Source of the DNA: an uncultured Christensenella sp.
GTDB taxonomy: Bacteria > Bacillota > Clostridia > Christensenellales > UBA3700
Length of the DNA stretch: 60,592 bases
Assembly: GCA_949290515.1 (NCBI GenBank)
Contig: CASERZ010000009.1
Coordinates: 1 to 60,592 of the forward strand
Direction of reading: 5' to 3'
Of the stretch, positions 46,287-55,274 are shown one piece after another. The position numbers and the translations under genes are program-made. Numbering within the stretch: position 1 is the stretch's first letter; the number at the start of each line of letters is the position of its first letter. Below the pieces are notes generated by a model. That model saw only the letters and a program-made list of their open reading frames with translations, was not told the DNA's origin and ran no database searches.

Positions 46287-46510
46287 TTTTATACACTCCT
46301 CAAAATTAATTACCTATTGAATTATTGCGATTTGATTATCGCGAGTACGCGCCGAAGCCTGACAAGTTACTCGGCATTGCGTGCGCATACAATCTTTATA
46401 TAAAGTCGTAAAGATAAAGCCGTCGCACGTTTTTGCGCAATTGATATATCACCGCGTACAGATTGTTTTACGGTACAAACCTTTATCAAAAACCGTAACT
46501 TTTCTTCTCT
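46287..46510 (-). other. 224-bp spacer between purN and purH
   Basis: Unusually wide for this unit. I see no gene, riboswitch or clear promoter in it. Confidence 0.4.
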
Positions 46511-47092
46511 TTATTCTCTGCATAGTCTTGCGACTACTTCGGGAAGAAGTACGTGTTCGACCTCTAAAATACGCGCCTGAAGACTCTCGGGACTATCCCC
46601 TTCTTGGACAGGCACGCGTCTTTGTTCGATAATCTTGCCCGTGTCCGCGCCGTGGTCAACGTAATGCACGGTACAACCGCTCTCTTTATCTCCCGAAGCG
46701 AGTACGGATTTATGCACGTTAAGACCGTACATACCTACGCCGCAATGCTTGGGAATGAGCGAGGGATGAATATTGATAATTCTGCCCGCGTACTCGTCTA
46801 CGAGTACGGGCGTAACGATAGCGAGATAGCCCGCAAGCACTATAAGGTCGATATTTTTGTCTTTGAGATAGTCGCTTATCGCTTTATCGCGAGAGACGTT
46901 GTCTTTGTAATCGGCAAGCGTGAATACTCTCGACTCGATATTGTGTTTTTTTGCTCTCTCGAGCGCATAGATACCCTCTTTGTTGGTAACTACCGCAACT
47001 ACTCTGCCGTTTATCTTTCCTTTTTCGACGGCGTCGATAACAGACTGCATATCGCTGCCGCTGCCCGATGCGAAAATCGCTATGTTCTTCAT
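46511..47092 (-). CDS. purN: Phosphoribosylglycinamide formyltransferase
   Basis: 193 residues. N-terminal IAIFASGSGSDMQSV, and the active-site block NIHPSLIPKHCGVGMYG with the catalytic Asn and His; later GCTVHYVDHGADTG contributes the catalytic Asp. Uses 10-formyl-THF to make FGAR. The SD is weak (CGGTAC), so expression may depend on coupling or the leader hairpins just upstream. Confidence 0.95.
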   Translation of the reverse strand: MKNIAIFASGSGSDMQSVIDAVEKGKINGRVVAVVTNKEGIYALERAKKHNIESRVFTLADYKDNVSRDKAISDYLKDKNIDLIVLAGYLAIVTPVLVDEYAGRIINIHPSLIPKHCGVGMYGLNVHKSVLASGDKESGCTVHYVDHGADTGKIIEQRRVPVQEGDSPESLQARILEVEHVLLPEVVARLCRE

Positions 47093-47112
47093 ATATTTGT
47101 ACCGATAAAATG

Positions 47113-47162
47113 CCGAAAGACATAGCTAAAAAGTTATGTCTTCGGAATGCCCTTAGGGCGTT
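47113..47162 (-). other. Two adjacent hairpins between purM and purN
   Basis: Stem CCGAA(A)GACATA / TATGTCTTCGG (47113-47145, one bulged A) and a GCCC-TTA-GGGC hairpin (47149-47159). In the minus-strand RNA they lie just before the purN ribosome site. No T-run follows, so a processing or translation role is more likely than termination. Confidence 0.45.
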
Positions 47163-47166
47163 GATA

Positions 47167-48186
47167 TTAAAGTTCTACTTCGCCGTCCTTGTCAGTAACT
47201 TCACCGATTACGTACGCCTCTTCGCCGAGAGCTTTAAGCTCTTTGACTACTGCGTCTTTAATCGAAGGGTCAACCGCAAGCACCATACCTATACCCATAT
47301 TGAAGGTATTGCACATCTTTCTGTCGTCGATACCCGCAATCTCCTGCAAAGCCTTGAAAATCTTAGGCAAAGGATAACTCGTACGGTCGATTTTTATACC
47401 CATACCTTTAGGTATGATTCTGGGTATGTTTTCGATAAATCCGCCGCCCGTAATATGAGCGATACCCTTGATTTCAAACTTCTTGATGAGCGCGAGAATT
47501 GTCTTGACGTAAATCTTGGTAGGCGTGAGTACTAGTTCTGCGGGAGTGCAGCCCAAAGTTTCGTTGTACTTCGTAAGGCTCTCCTTGTCCTCTCCGAAAA
47601 GTTTTCTCACGAGCGAATAGCCGTTGCTGTGAATACCGCTCGACGCGATACCTACGAGGCTGTCCCCTACTTTGATGTTTTTGCCGTTGATAATCTTGTT
47701 TTTCTTGACGATACCTACCGCAAATCCTGCAATATCGTATTCGTCCTCAGCGTAAAATCCCGGCATCTCCGCCGTTTCGCCGCCGATGAGCGCGCAACCC
47801 GACTGACAGCAGCCTTCGCTTACGCCCTTAACTATGTCGGCTACTCTCTCGGGTATGAGTTTGGACTGAGCGATATAGTCGAGGAAGAGCAAAGGTTTTG
47901 CACCCTGACATACTATATCGTTTACGCACATAGCGACCGCGTCTATACCGATAGTATCGTGCTTGTCGAGTACGAAAGCGTACTTGAGTTTGGTACCTAC
48001 GCCGTCGGTACCGGCTACGAGACAGTCGCTGTCTTCCTTATCTCCGAGTGCGTAAAAGCCGCCGAAGCTGCCCAAATCTCCGAGCACGTTGTCGTTGTAC
48101 GTCTTTTTGACGTACTCTTTCATTAGTTTGACCGCCTTGTAACCCGCTTCAACGTCTACGCCTGCGGACTTGTAATCTATTGCCAT
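47167..48186 (-). CDS. purM: Phosphoribosylformylglycinamidine cyclo-ligase (AIR synthetase)
   Basis: 339 residues. [16 protein letters not shown]-terminus, [27 protein letters not shown] and [13 protein letters not shown] are the family blocks for ATP and FGAM binding. AGGAG precedes the ATG. It follows purC by 56 bp at the place where purF is commonly found in Bacillota purine operons. Confidence 0.97.
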   Translation of the reverse strand: MAIDYKSAGVDVEAGYKAVKLMKEYVKKTYNDNVLGDLGSFGGFYALGDKEDSDCLVAGTDGVGTKLKYAFVLDKHDTIGIDAVAMCVNDIVCQGAKPLLFLDYIAQSKLIPERVADIVKGVSEGCCQSGCALIGGETAEMPGFYAEDEYDIAGFAVGIVKKNKIINGKNIKVGDSLVGIASSGIHSNGYSLVRKLFGEDKESLTKYNETLGCTPAELVLTPTKIYVKTILALIKKFEIKGIAHITGGGFIENIPRIIPKGMGIKIDRTSYPLPKIFKALQEIAGIDDRKMCNTFNMGIGMVLAVDPSIKDAVVKELKALGEEAYVIGEVTDKDGEVEL

Positions 48187-48242
48187 ATTGATTTCTCCTG
48201 AATTTTAACTAGCTTGTCCGATATTGAGTACTTAAAGAAAGA

Positions 48243-48953
48243 TTACTTGGAAAGACCCATTCTCTTCATCATCTCTCTGTAGCCCTTGTCTACGTCGTCC
48301 ATATCTCTTCTGAATCTGTCTTTGTCGAGTTTTTCGCCCGTCTTAGCGTCCCAGAAACGGCAGGTATCGGGAGAAATTTCGTCTGCAAGGATAATCTGTC
48401 CCTTGTATCTGCCGAATTCGAGCTTGAAGTCGATAAGCTCTACGCCGATTTCCATAAAGTATTCTTTGAGTACGTCGTTGACCTTGAAAGCAAGCTCCTT
48501 AATCTTTTCGATTTCTTCTTTGCTAGCAAGTCTCAAAGCGAGCGCGTGATAGTCGTTGATAAGGGGGTCGCCGAGGTCGTCGTTCTTGTAGCTGAACTCA
48601 ATAATCGTCGTAGCGAGCTCAGTACCCTCGGGTACGCCGTATCTCTTGGAGAAAGAACCTGCCGCTCTGTTACGGATAATTACCTCCAAAGGTACAATCT
48701 CGACTTTCTTCACGTAGGTTTCTCTTTCGTTGATTTCCTCTACGTAGTGAGTGGGCACGCCCTTCTTCTCCAAAAGTCTGAACAAGTGATTGCTGCATAC
48801 GTTGTTTACTACGCCCTTGCCGAGGATAGTACCCTTCTTGAGACCGTTGAACGCGGTAGCGTCGTCTTTGTAGGAAACGAGTACGATGTCGGGGTCGGTT
48901 GTTGCGTAAACTCTTTTAGCTTTACCCTCGTAAAGTTGAACGGTTCTTTCCAT
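48243..48953 (-). CDS. purC: Phosphoribosylaminoimidazole-succinocarboxamide synthase
   Basis: 236 residues. [23 protein letters not shown] (N-terminal ATP loop), [20 protein letters not shown], and [22 protein letters not shown] are the SAICAR synthetase motifs. The SD lies inside the end of purE; the two genes are 2 bp apart. Confidence 0.97.
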   Translation of the reverse strand: MERTVQLYEGKAKRVYATTDPDIVLVSYKDDATAFNGLKKGTILGKGVVNNVCSNHLFRLLEKKGVPTHYVEEINERETYVKKVEIVPLEVIIRNRAAGSFSKRYGVPEGTELATTIIEFSYKNDDLGDPLINDYHALALRLASKEEIEKIKELAFKVNDVLKEYFMEIGVELIDFKLEFGRYKGQIILADEISPDTCRFWDAKTGEKLDKDRFRRDMDDVDKGYREMMKRMGLSK

Positions 48954-48955
48954 AG

Positions 48956-49447
48956 TTAATTTAACTCCTTTTGTAATTTTTCGTCGTCGGATTTAATTTT
49001 TTCTGCAAGGCTTCTCTTGTAGTCCTGCATTTTTTCAATGAGTTGAGGATATTTCAAAGACAGCATCTGCACTGCAAGAAGTCCTGCGTTTTGCGAGCCG
49101 TTGATGGCTACGCACGCTACGGGAATACCCGAGGGCATCTGCACCATAGACAGCAAGCTGTCGAGACCGTCCATAGTCGAGCTCTTTACGGGCAGACCGA
49201 TGACGGGAAGAGGCGTATACGCTGCGATTACGCCACCGAGATGAGCCGCCTTACCTGCGGCGCAAATGATAACTTCTATGTTATTCTTGAGAGCGTTGAC
49301 GGCAAACTGATGCGCGTCGTCGGGGGTACGGTGAGCGGATATAACGCGCGCTTCGACTTCCACGTCAAACTTTTTGAGAATGTCGATGGCGGGCTTAACC
49401 ACGTCGAGGTCGCTTACGCTTCCCATAATAACTGCAACTTTAGGCAT
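48956..49447 (-). CDS. purE: 5-(carboxyamino)imidazole ribonucleotide mutase PurE (class I)
   Basis: 163 residues. [45 protein letters not shown] and the [22 protein letters not shown] block are present. Class I PurE normally pairs with PurK, which is not in this window. First gene of the unit; AAGGAG precedes the ATG. Confidence 0.95.
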   Translation of the reverse strand: MPKVAVIMGSVSDLDVVKPAIDILKKFDVEVEARVISAHRTPDDAHQFAVNALKNNIEVIICAAGKAAHLGGVIAAYTPLPVIGLPVKSSTMDGLDSLLSMVQMPSGIPVACVAINGSQNAGLLAVQMLSLKYPQLIEKMQDYKRSLAEKIKSDDEKLQKELN

Positions 49448-49495
49448 AATAAATTCTCCTTAAAAATATAAAAACTTCTAAAAAATTACACTAAC

Positions 49496-49525
49496 ATATT
49501 AGCACAACTATATATATAAATGCAA
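49496..49525 (-). promoter_or_regulatory. Promoter for the purine unit
   Basis: Minus strand TTGCAT (49525-49520), 18-bp spacer, TAATAT (49501-49496) with extended TG. Predicted leader is only about 40 nt, leaving no room for a guanine riboswitch. Confidence 0.6.
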
Positions 49526-49593
49526 GGATTTTTGAGGCGGAAAAGTTTGCATTTTTCGGGACTTTGACAGCACGATATAGACATAACGGGTTT

Positions 49594-49693
49594 TGTGCAT
49601 AAATTTTATCCACAATGCCGAAAAACGCGGTAATGTGCGCAAATTTTGCCAGTTATCCACACAGTTATCCACAGCAACTGCGGGTTATCCACA
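49594..49693. promoter_or_regulatory. DnaA-box cluster (candidate oriC or DnaA-titration locus)
   Basis: Five perfect matches to TTATNCACA in 100 bp: TTATGCACA on the minus strand at 49594-49602, and TTATCCACA on the plus strand at 49606-49614, 49653-49661, 49665-49673 and 49685-49693. A near match (TTATCCACC) is at 50024-50032. Elsewhere in the window I noticed only isolated matches (5929-5937 inside clpP; 58957-58965 in the IS remnant). By count, eight fixed bases on two strands give about one chance match per 33 kb at even base use. The cluster lies about 70 bp behind the purE promoter. Confidence 0.85.
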
Positions 49694-49729
49694 CTTTGAA
49701 AAGAAGCACATAGGACGGTTTTTAAGTTT

Positions 49730-50016
49730 AAATTTATTTTGAACTTGTTCAGTTTTATGGACAAAACGGTATAAATTTTAATATTTTCTAACATTAAGAT
49801 TCGTATTTGAAAATCTTTTTAAAAAATAATCTGATATTTATTGTAAATAAACGGTGATTTTTGATAGATTTTAATAATTTACAATTTTAAATATTTGCTT
49901 TTTCTCAACGTCTTAAAAAGCATTTATGTACAAAATTTGTTTTTTACAAAAAAACAGGCTTGTATTTTCCATAAAATTTCCCTGTTTGTACGAAAATATG
50001 ACAAATCTTTAGACAA
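49730..50016. other. AT-rich tract beside the DnaA boxes (possible unwinding element)
   Basis: Nearly 290 bp dominated by A and T, without genes, between the box cluster and the icd terminator. AT-rich DNA next to DnaA boxes is the layout of a bacterial origin's unwinding element; that function is inferred, not shown. Confidence 0.4.
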
Positions 50017-50110
50017 AAACTGTTTATCCACCTGCCAGACAAGTATTAATTTTGGACAATAATTCGGATTATCCTCCCCGTACTCCACGCAATATTTCGC
50101 TTTAATTTAT

Positions 50111-50135
50111 AAAAAACGGAGCACACGGTGCTCCG
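50111..50135 (-). terminator. Terminator of icd
   Basis: Minus strand CGGAGCAC-CGT-GTGCTCCG followed by six T. It isolates the DnaA-box region from icd transcription. Confidence 0.93.
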
Positions 50136-50237
50136 CTTCCGCTTACTCTAAATTTATTATACTAAAAAATTGCTACTCTCAACAATTGCGACCTTTCCCG
50201 TTCCGAATAAAATGCGGGATGTTGTACAGCAATTTAA

Positions 50238-51440
50238 TCAAGCAAGTCTTTTTGCTATCTCTTTGAGGAAGTCTTCTGTATTGAGTTTTACGACCTTCTT
50301 GTCACCCTTGTAGATTGCCGCCAAATCACCTGTCATATAGCCTTCTTCGATTGTGTCGATAGTAGCTTTTTCGAGCTTTTCTCCGAAAGCTTCGAGGTCT
50401 TTGAGATTGTCAAGCTGCCCTCTCTTCTTGAGCGCGCCGCTCCAAGCAAATATAGTAGCTACGGGGTTTGTAGAAGTCTGCTCTCCCTTGAGATACTTGT
50501 AATAGTGTCTTGTAACTGTGCCGTGTGCCGCCTCGAATTCGTAGTTACCGTCGGGAGATACGAGTACGGAAGTCATCATTGCGAGCGAGCCGAAAGCCGT
50601 AGCAACCATATCGCTCATTACGTCGCCGTCGTAATTCTTGCACGCCCAAATCATACCGCCGTTTGAACGGATTACTCTTGCTACCGCGTCGTCGATAAGC
50701 GTATAGAAGTACTCTATACCCGCCTTTTCGAATTTCTCCTTGTATTCTTTTTCGAAAATCTCGTTGAAAATATCCTTGAATCTGTGGTCATAGGTCTTGG
50801 ATATGGTATCTTTAGCCGCAAACCAAAGAGGTTGACGCGTGTCGAGCGCATAATTAAAACAGCTTCTTGCAAAAGACGATATGCTCTTGTCAGTGTTGTG
50901 CATACCCATAACGATACCTGCCGTCTTTGCAAAATCGAATACTTCGACTTCTCTCGTGCCGTCGCAGTCTTCTAGGACAAGTTTTGCCTTGCCGCCCTGT
51001 TTTACGTAGCCCTCTACGTCCTTATATATATCGCCGTAAGCGTGTCTTGCTATAGTGATAGGACTTGTCCACGTAGGAATATAGGGAGTAATACCCTTGA
51101 CCATTATAGGTGCTCTGAAAACCGTACCGTCAAGCACTGCTCGCACAGTACCGTTGGGGCTTTTCCACATCTGAGTAAGATTGTATTCCTTTACTCTTTG
51201 CGCGTTGGGCGTAATAGTCGCACACTTGACGCCTACTCCGTACCTTTTGATAGCGTTAGCAGCCTCCACCGTTACGGCGTCCTTGGTCTTTTCTCTCTCG
51301 ACAAGTCCGAGGTCGTAGTATTCGCTCTTAAGGTCTACGAAAGGATTTATGAGAATATCTTTTATCCACGCCCAGATAAGTCTAGTCATTTCGTCGCCGT
51401 CAAGCTCTACTATCGGCGTAGTCATCTTTATTTTTTCCAT
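50238..51440 (-). CDS. icd: NADP-dependent isocitrate dehydrogenase, eukaryote-like dimeric type
   Basis: 400 residues. The N-terminus [29 protein letters not shown]-like [17 protein letters not shown], and [20 protein letters not shown] mark the type II (mitochondrial-like) IDH, distinct from the E. coli type. The substrate Ser and Arg residues fall in SPNGT and its neighbours. Makes 2-oxoglutarate and NADPH. CGGAG precedes the ATG; 69 bp after ddl, but a separate promoter is possible. Confidence 0.94.
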   Translation of the reverse strand: MEKIKMTTPIVELDGDEMTRLIWAWIKDILINPFVDLKSEYYDLGLVEREKTKDAVTVEAANAIKRYGVGVKCATITPNAQRVKEYNLTQMWKSPNGTVRAVLDGTVFRAPIMVKGITPYIPTWTSPITIARHAYGDIYKDVEGYVKQGGKAKLVLEDCDGTREVEVFDFAKTAGIVMGMHNTDKSISSFARSCFNYALDTRQPLWFAAKDTISKTYDHRFKDIFNEIFEKEYKEKFEKAGIEYFYTLIDDAVARVIRSNGGMIWACKNYDGDVMSDMVATAFGSLAMMTSVLVSPDGNYEFEAAHGTVTRHYYKYLKGEQTSTNPVATIFAWSGALKKRGQLDNLKDLEAFGEKLEKATIDTIEEGYMTGDLAAIYKGDKKVVKLNTEDFLKEIAKRLA

Positions 51441-51509
51441 ACGTTTCTCCGAAAAGTTATTTCTCCGCCCTTACTTAATGCGCAAGGCGCGGAGATTTTA
51501 CTTTTTAGA

Positions 51510-52652
51510 TTATACCTTTTTCGCGCCCGATTTGCAAGCGTTTGAGCCACCTTTGGCGTAATATTGCAACACTCCCGAAGAGTAACCTTTCTCCTTTGCT
51601 CCGCGCTTTGTGCGCATACACTCTTCGACCACCTCCGTAATTATTTCTTTGAGAGTCAACCCTTTGTCGGTATAGAGATACCCTGCAAGCGAGCCGGGAA
51701 TTGCATTGATTTCGTTAAAATACACTTTGCCGCTTGCCCTATCGATAAGATAATCGCAACGCACTATTCCTTTGAGCGCGAGCGCGGCATATACTTTGGC
51801 AGTCATATTTTGTATTTCACAGCCCGTCTTCTCGTCGAGTTGTGCAGGAAAATCGCGTACTTTTCTGTCGCTTCCTCCCTTTTTGCCCGACATATACTTG
51901 TCTTCGAAAGAGAGAAAGTCGCGCCACACGACAGGCTCTTCGAGCGTAGACGGCAGGATTTCGCCGCCTATTTTTACGCACGCGCAGTTGATTTCTCTGA
52001 AGTCGTCGAGCGCTTTTTCGATAACCGCCTTATCGTCGTATTCGTATGCGGTATCGAGTGCTTCTTCAAGCTCCTTTTCGTCCTTGCATACGTTGATACC
52101 TATCGACGAGCCTTGCGAAGCGGGCTTCACGATAAGAGGATAGCCGAGTTTCGAAGCCTTTTTTACGACCGCCCCCCTGTCTTCACTCTCCCGTGCCGTA
52201 ACGTAGGGAAGCAGAGGAAGCGAAAGCTTTTTGCAAACAGCTTTGAAAATATCCTTATCCATTCCCACCGCGCACGCAAGCACGTCGGGAGATGTGTACG
52301 GAATACCTAAAGTCTGAAAATACCCCTGCAACGCTCCGTTTTCTCCCCTTCCGCCGTGAGTACATACGAGCACGCAATCGACTTTACACAAAGGCTTGAG
52401 TTTATTCTTTTTGACGTAGCACAAAGTGTCATTGTAAAAAACTACCTCTCTGCCTCCGTCGTATTCGCTCTTTGCGTAACACTCCAAATCACCATACTTA
52501 TCGGGTACGTAAAATCTGTCCCCCGCGCTCCAGAATACAGGATAAACGCAGTATCTTTTTTTATCGGCGGCTGCCGCCGCCTGCACTCCCGTCAATACCG
52601 AAATATCCCTTTCGCACGACGTACCGCCGTAAAGCACAACCAAATTTTTCAT
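51510..52652 (-). CDS. ddl: D-alanine-D-alanine ligase family protein
   Basis: 380 residues from MKNLVVLYGGTSCERDISV; GGGGGAG is upstream, and 13 more in-frame codons lie above without a ribosome site. ATP-grasp blocks: VLVCTHGGRGENGALQG, PLIVKPASQGSSIGI, and the C-terminal YFNEINAIPGSLA with Mg-binding Glu and Asn. The omega-loop (FEDKYMSGKKGG) is of the type seen in clostridial Ddl; I cannot decide D-Ala versus another second substrate from it. A basic tail (about 360-380) is extra. Placed with murF, which uses its product. Confidence 0.92.
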   Translation of the reverse strand: MKNLVVLYGGTSCERDISVLTGVQAAAAADKKRYCVYPVFWSAGDRFYVPDKYGDLECYAKSEYDGGREVVFYNDTLCYVKKNKLKPLCKVDCVLVCTHGGRGENGALQGYFQTLGIPYTSPDVLACAVGMDKDIFKAVCKKLSLPLLPYVTARESEDRGAVVKKASKLGYPLIVKPASQGSSIGINVCKDEKELEEALDTAYEYDDKAVIEKALDDFREINCACVKIGGEILPSTLEEPVVWRDFLSFEDKYMSGKKGGSDRKVRDFPAQLDEKTGCEIQNMTAKVYAALALKGIVRCDYLIDRASGKVYFNEINAIPGSLAGYLYTDKGLTLKEIITEVVEECMRTKRGAKEKGYSSGVLQYYAKGGSNACKSGAKKV

Positions 52653-52715
52653 ATACTCCCCCTTAGCCGATTTATACTCTATTATATTCACCCGTATGCA
52701 ATATAATGTGCGCGC

Positions 52716-54335
52716 TTATTGATAATTGTCGGGCAAATCGTTTTGTATCAAAAGCACGTCGCCGCTCTTTAGCATTTTTGAAAACAAGTCTTTTGCATTG
52801 TCGAGATGCTCGACCGTATAGATATTTTTATCGCAAAAGCCTTTTGCCAGCATACCCAGTCTTATATCTTCGCGGTTTACCCCTATGAGTATGGCTATAT
52901 CCGCCGTTTCGGCAATGCTCTCTCCCAGTTCGAAGTTGAGTTTTATTTGCTCTCGCCCCAACTCCACAAGTCCTTGCGTAGCAACAATCTTTCTGCCCTT
53001 GAACATTTTTAAAGTCTCTACCGCAAGTTTTGCGCCCTCGTAGTTCGAATTGTAACTGTCGTCTATCACCGTTATGCCGCTTTTTAGTTTACATACCTCT
53101 AGTCTGTGCTCCGTAGGAGTAAGCTTGGAAATGCCTTTTGCAATCTGTTTGATATTGAGATTGAGTTTGTATGCCATAGCTACGCACATCAGTATGTTGG
53201 TGAGATTGTGCTGACCTATGAGTTTTGTCTTGCACTCGATTTTATCACTGCCTATATACAGTTTGAAAGTTATTCCCTCGCTGTCATACTTAGCGTCGGA
53301 TATTCTTATAAATACTCCGCTCTCGCCGTGATTTTCGCAGTGCGAAGACGATATAAGCGTCTTTTCGCTCACTCGGCTTACGTAATACATTTTTTCGGCA
53401 AAGGCATTGTCTGCGTTGAATACCACGGCTTTGCCGCCACGCGCTTCTATATAATCGTTGAGTTCCTTTTTCGTCTCGTAAATATTTTCCTGCGTCTTGA
53501 ATACGCCGAGGTGTTGACTGCCTACTCCCGTGATTATGCCGTAGTTTGGCTTGACTATGTCGCACAGTTCGGCAATATCCCCTTTGTGCCTTGCGCCCAT
53601 TTCAGCAACAAACACCTCGGTATCGTCCGGCATCTCCCCGACCGCCTTGCAAATACCCATAGGGGTATTGTAGTTGTGAGGAGTACAGTATACTCTGTAC
53701 TTTTCGCTCAAAATCGTAGTAAGTATGTTTTTGACGCTCGTCTTGCCGAAGCTTCCCGTAATTCCTATGCGCAAAAGATGCATAGACTGCAATTTATCTT
53801 TGCATTTTTTCACATAACGACCGGCTATCGCCTTTTCGAAAGGTTTGTTTATTATGAGCGCGAGCCTTACGTATTCGGGCAAAAGAGCCATTGCGAGCGG
53901 TATAAAGATAAAGCACGCCCACACCTCTCCCGAACGTATAAAACACCCCGCCGTAACGCATAGCGCGACAGCCGCGGCCGCGACTATGCCGTACGTAACG
54001 ATTAATCTTTTTGCGCGCGGAGTGAATACGAGCGGTTGATGCGTGCATTTGTCCCTCTCGTCGGTAAGGCTGACTAAGAGTATTACTATATAAAGCCCCT
54101 GTACCGCAAGTTGAATATACGAATTGCCTACGGCAATCGCGATAAACAAAAACAAAAGATTGCAAAGCGTGATACAAAACGCTCCGCCCCAGAGTTTGAG
54201 CCTGACGGCTTTCATTTTTCTTGAATTTACCAGTTTGTACCCCTCGAGTTGAACGAGGTTTATTATTCTCAGCGACAGTACGATTGACAAAGCAAAATAC
54301 CCCGCCGCCATAAGTATTATTACAGCTAGTTGCAT
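52716..54335 (-). CDS. murF: Membrane-anchored MurF-like Mur ligase
   Basis: 539 residues. The first 165 residues contain about five hydrophobic membrane segments (about 4-22, 47-70, 75-91, 112-134, 138-163). The Mur ligase central domain starts near 185 with ATP loop GSFGKTS (194-200), then HNYNTPMG, EMGARHKGD and the C-terminal-domain motifs TPTEHRLEV and DDSYNSNYEGAK. The usual N-terminal UDP-MurNAc-tripeptide-binding domain of MurF is absent and replaced by membrane segments. Adjacent ddl supports a role in adding D-Ala-D-Ala, but another Mur-type amide ligation is possible. Overlaps the upstream gene by 10 bp. Confidence 0.85.
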   Translation of the reverse strand: MQLAVIILMAAGYFALSIVLSLRIINLVQLEGYKLVNSRKMKAVRLKLWGGAFCITLCNLLFLFIAIAVGNSYIQLAVQGLYIVILLVSLTDERDKCTHQPLVFTPRAKRLIVTYGIVAAAAVALCVTAGCFIRSGEVWACFIFIPLAMALLPEYVRLALIINKPFEKAIAGRYVKKCKDKLQSMHLLRIGITGSFGKTSVKNILTTILSEKYRVYCTPHNYNTPMGICKAVGEMPDDTEVFVAEMGARHKGDIAELCDIVKPNYGIITGVGSQHLGVFKTQENIYETKKELNDYIEARGGKAVVFNADNAFAEKMYYVSRVSEKTLISSSHCENHGESGVFIRISDAKYDSEGITFKLYIGSDKIECKTKLIGQHNLTNILMCVAMAYKLNLNIKQIAKGISKLTPTEHRLEVCKLKSGITVIDDSYNSNYEGAKLAVETLKMFKGRKIVATQGLVELGREQIKLNFELGESIAETADIAILIGVNREDIRLGMLAKGFCDKNIYTVEHLDNAKDLFSKMLKSGDVLLIQNDLPDNYQ

Positions 54336-55021
54336 ATATCCTTAAAATAGCTTTCCAGTACCGCGAGAAAAGTCGCATAATCGTCCAGATAGCTAAAGTG
54401 TCCTCCCTCTAATATAATCAAACCGCAATCCTTTATCCCTCTTTTCATTCTCTTTGCCATATACAAAGGAGTATCCTTGTCGCGTTTTCCCCAAATCAAA
54501 AGCGCAGGACAGCCTATCTTAGGCAACAAGTCTTCCAGATAGAGATTGACTACGTTTTTGAAAGTGACTTTCATCACCTCGTCCAGCGCGCGGTAATCCT
54601 CGGAGCCGCACATAGATGTGCTAAGCCCAAAAGCTTTGCGAAGCTTATATTTGAGCTTGCGCATACTCTTTTTAAGAGTATTTTTTGGTTTCATTCCCGC
54701 GCTGTCGACAAGTACTATGCCTTTTACGCTTTTAAGTCTGCTCGCAAGCAAAATCGCCACTCTTCCTCCGAAAGAGTGACCTACAAGCACGACTTCTTTC
54801 ATACCGTAAGCATCTATAATCTCTTGTATAGCGTCTGCGTAGTCGTAAAGCGTAAGCGGTCTTTCGGCTTTGCTTTTGCCGAAACCGTAAAAATCCACAA
54901 GAGTACAGCGGTAGCGGCCGCAAAAATACTCAGCCGCTCCTCTGAAACTCTCCGTACTGCCTCCCCAGCCGTGCAGAAAGATGATGTCTTTGCCCTGTCC
55001 TAAGATAACGTGATTTAAAAT
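54326..55021 (-). CDS. Alpha/beta hydrolase with apparent ATT start codon
   Basis: 231 residues if read from ATT at 55021-55019. A strong SD GGGAGGAGG (55035-55027) lies 5 nt before it, and the frame upstream meets a TAA within about nine codons. The N-terminus so obtained, ILNHVILGQGKDIIFLHGWG, is the expected first strand and oxyanion HGWGGS of the fold. The first ATG/GTG/TTG in frame is a GTG at 54898, which would remove that strand. Nucleophile Ser in GHSFGG; acid Asp in WGKRDKDTP; His in EGGHFSY. The catalytic triad is complete; substrate unknown. It overlaps murF by 10 bp, suggesting an envelope role. Confidence 0.75.
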   Translation of the reverse strand: MLNHVILGQGKDIIFLHGWGGSTESFRGAAEYFCGRYRCTLVDFYGFGKSKAERPLTLYDYADAIQEIIDAYGMKEVVLVGHSFGGRVAILLASRLKSVKGIVLVDSAGMKPKNTLKKSMRKLKYKLRKAFGLSTSMCGSEDYRALDEVMKVTFKNVVNLYLEDLLPKIGCPALLIWGKRDKDTPLYMAKRMKRGIKDCGLIILEGGHFSYLDDYATFLAVLESYFKDICN

Positions 55022-55066
55022 ACGCGCCTCCTCCCTTAAAATATTATATTAATCAATATTCGGATA

Positions 55067-55095
55067 TTGTTACTAAACCTTTGTTTCTCTGTCAA
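55067..55095 (-). promoter_or_regulatory. Possible promoter for hydrolase-murF-ddl
   Basis: Minus strand TTGACA (55095-55090), 17-bp spacer, weak TAACAA (55072-55067). Confidence 0.3.
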
Positions 55096-55120
55096 ACCGC
55101 GACGATAAAGCCGATAAATT

Positions 55121-55151
55121 AGCAAAAAAAAAAGACGGCTTAAAGCCGTCT
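55121..55151 (-). terminator. Terminator of tsaB-rimI
   Basis: Minus strand AGACGGC-TTTAA-GCCGTCT followed by nine or more T. Confidence 0.93.
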
Positions 55152-55274
55152 CGTAAAATTTTCTCACTAGTACAATTTATTTCTCAGTCTTCAGGTCAAT
55201 ATTATTGCATAAAAAATAAAATATGATTATTTTGACTATGTTTGAAGTTATTTGACTATGTTTAAAGGGAAAAA

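Noticed and set aside
49448..49593. Guanine or PurR-type control element before purE
   Set aside because: The predicted leader is about 40 nt and shows no purine-aptamer core.
49594..49693. Firm call of chromosomal oriC
   Set aside because: dnaA/dnaN are not adjacent and gene orientation does not switch at this point; kept as a candidate only.
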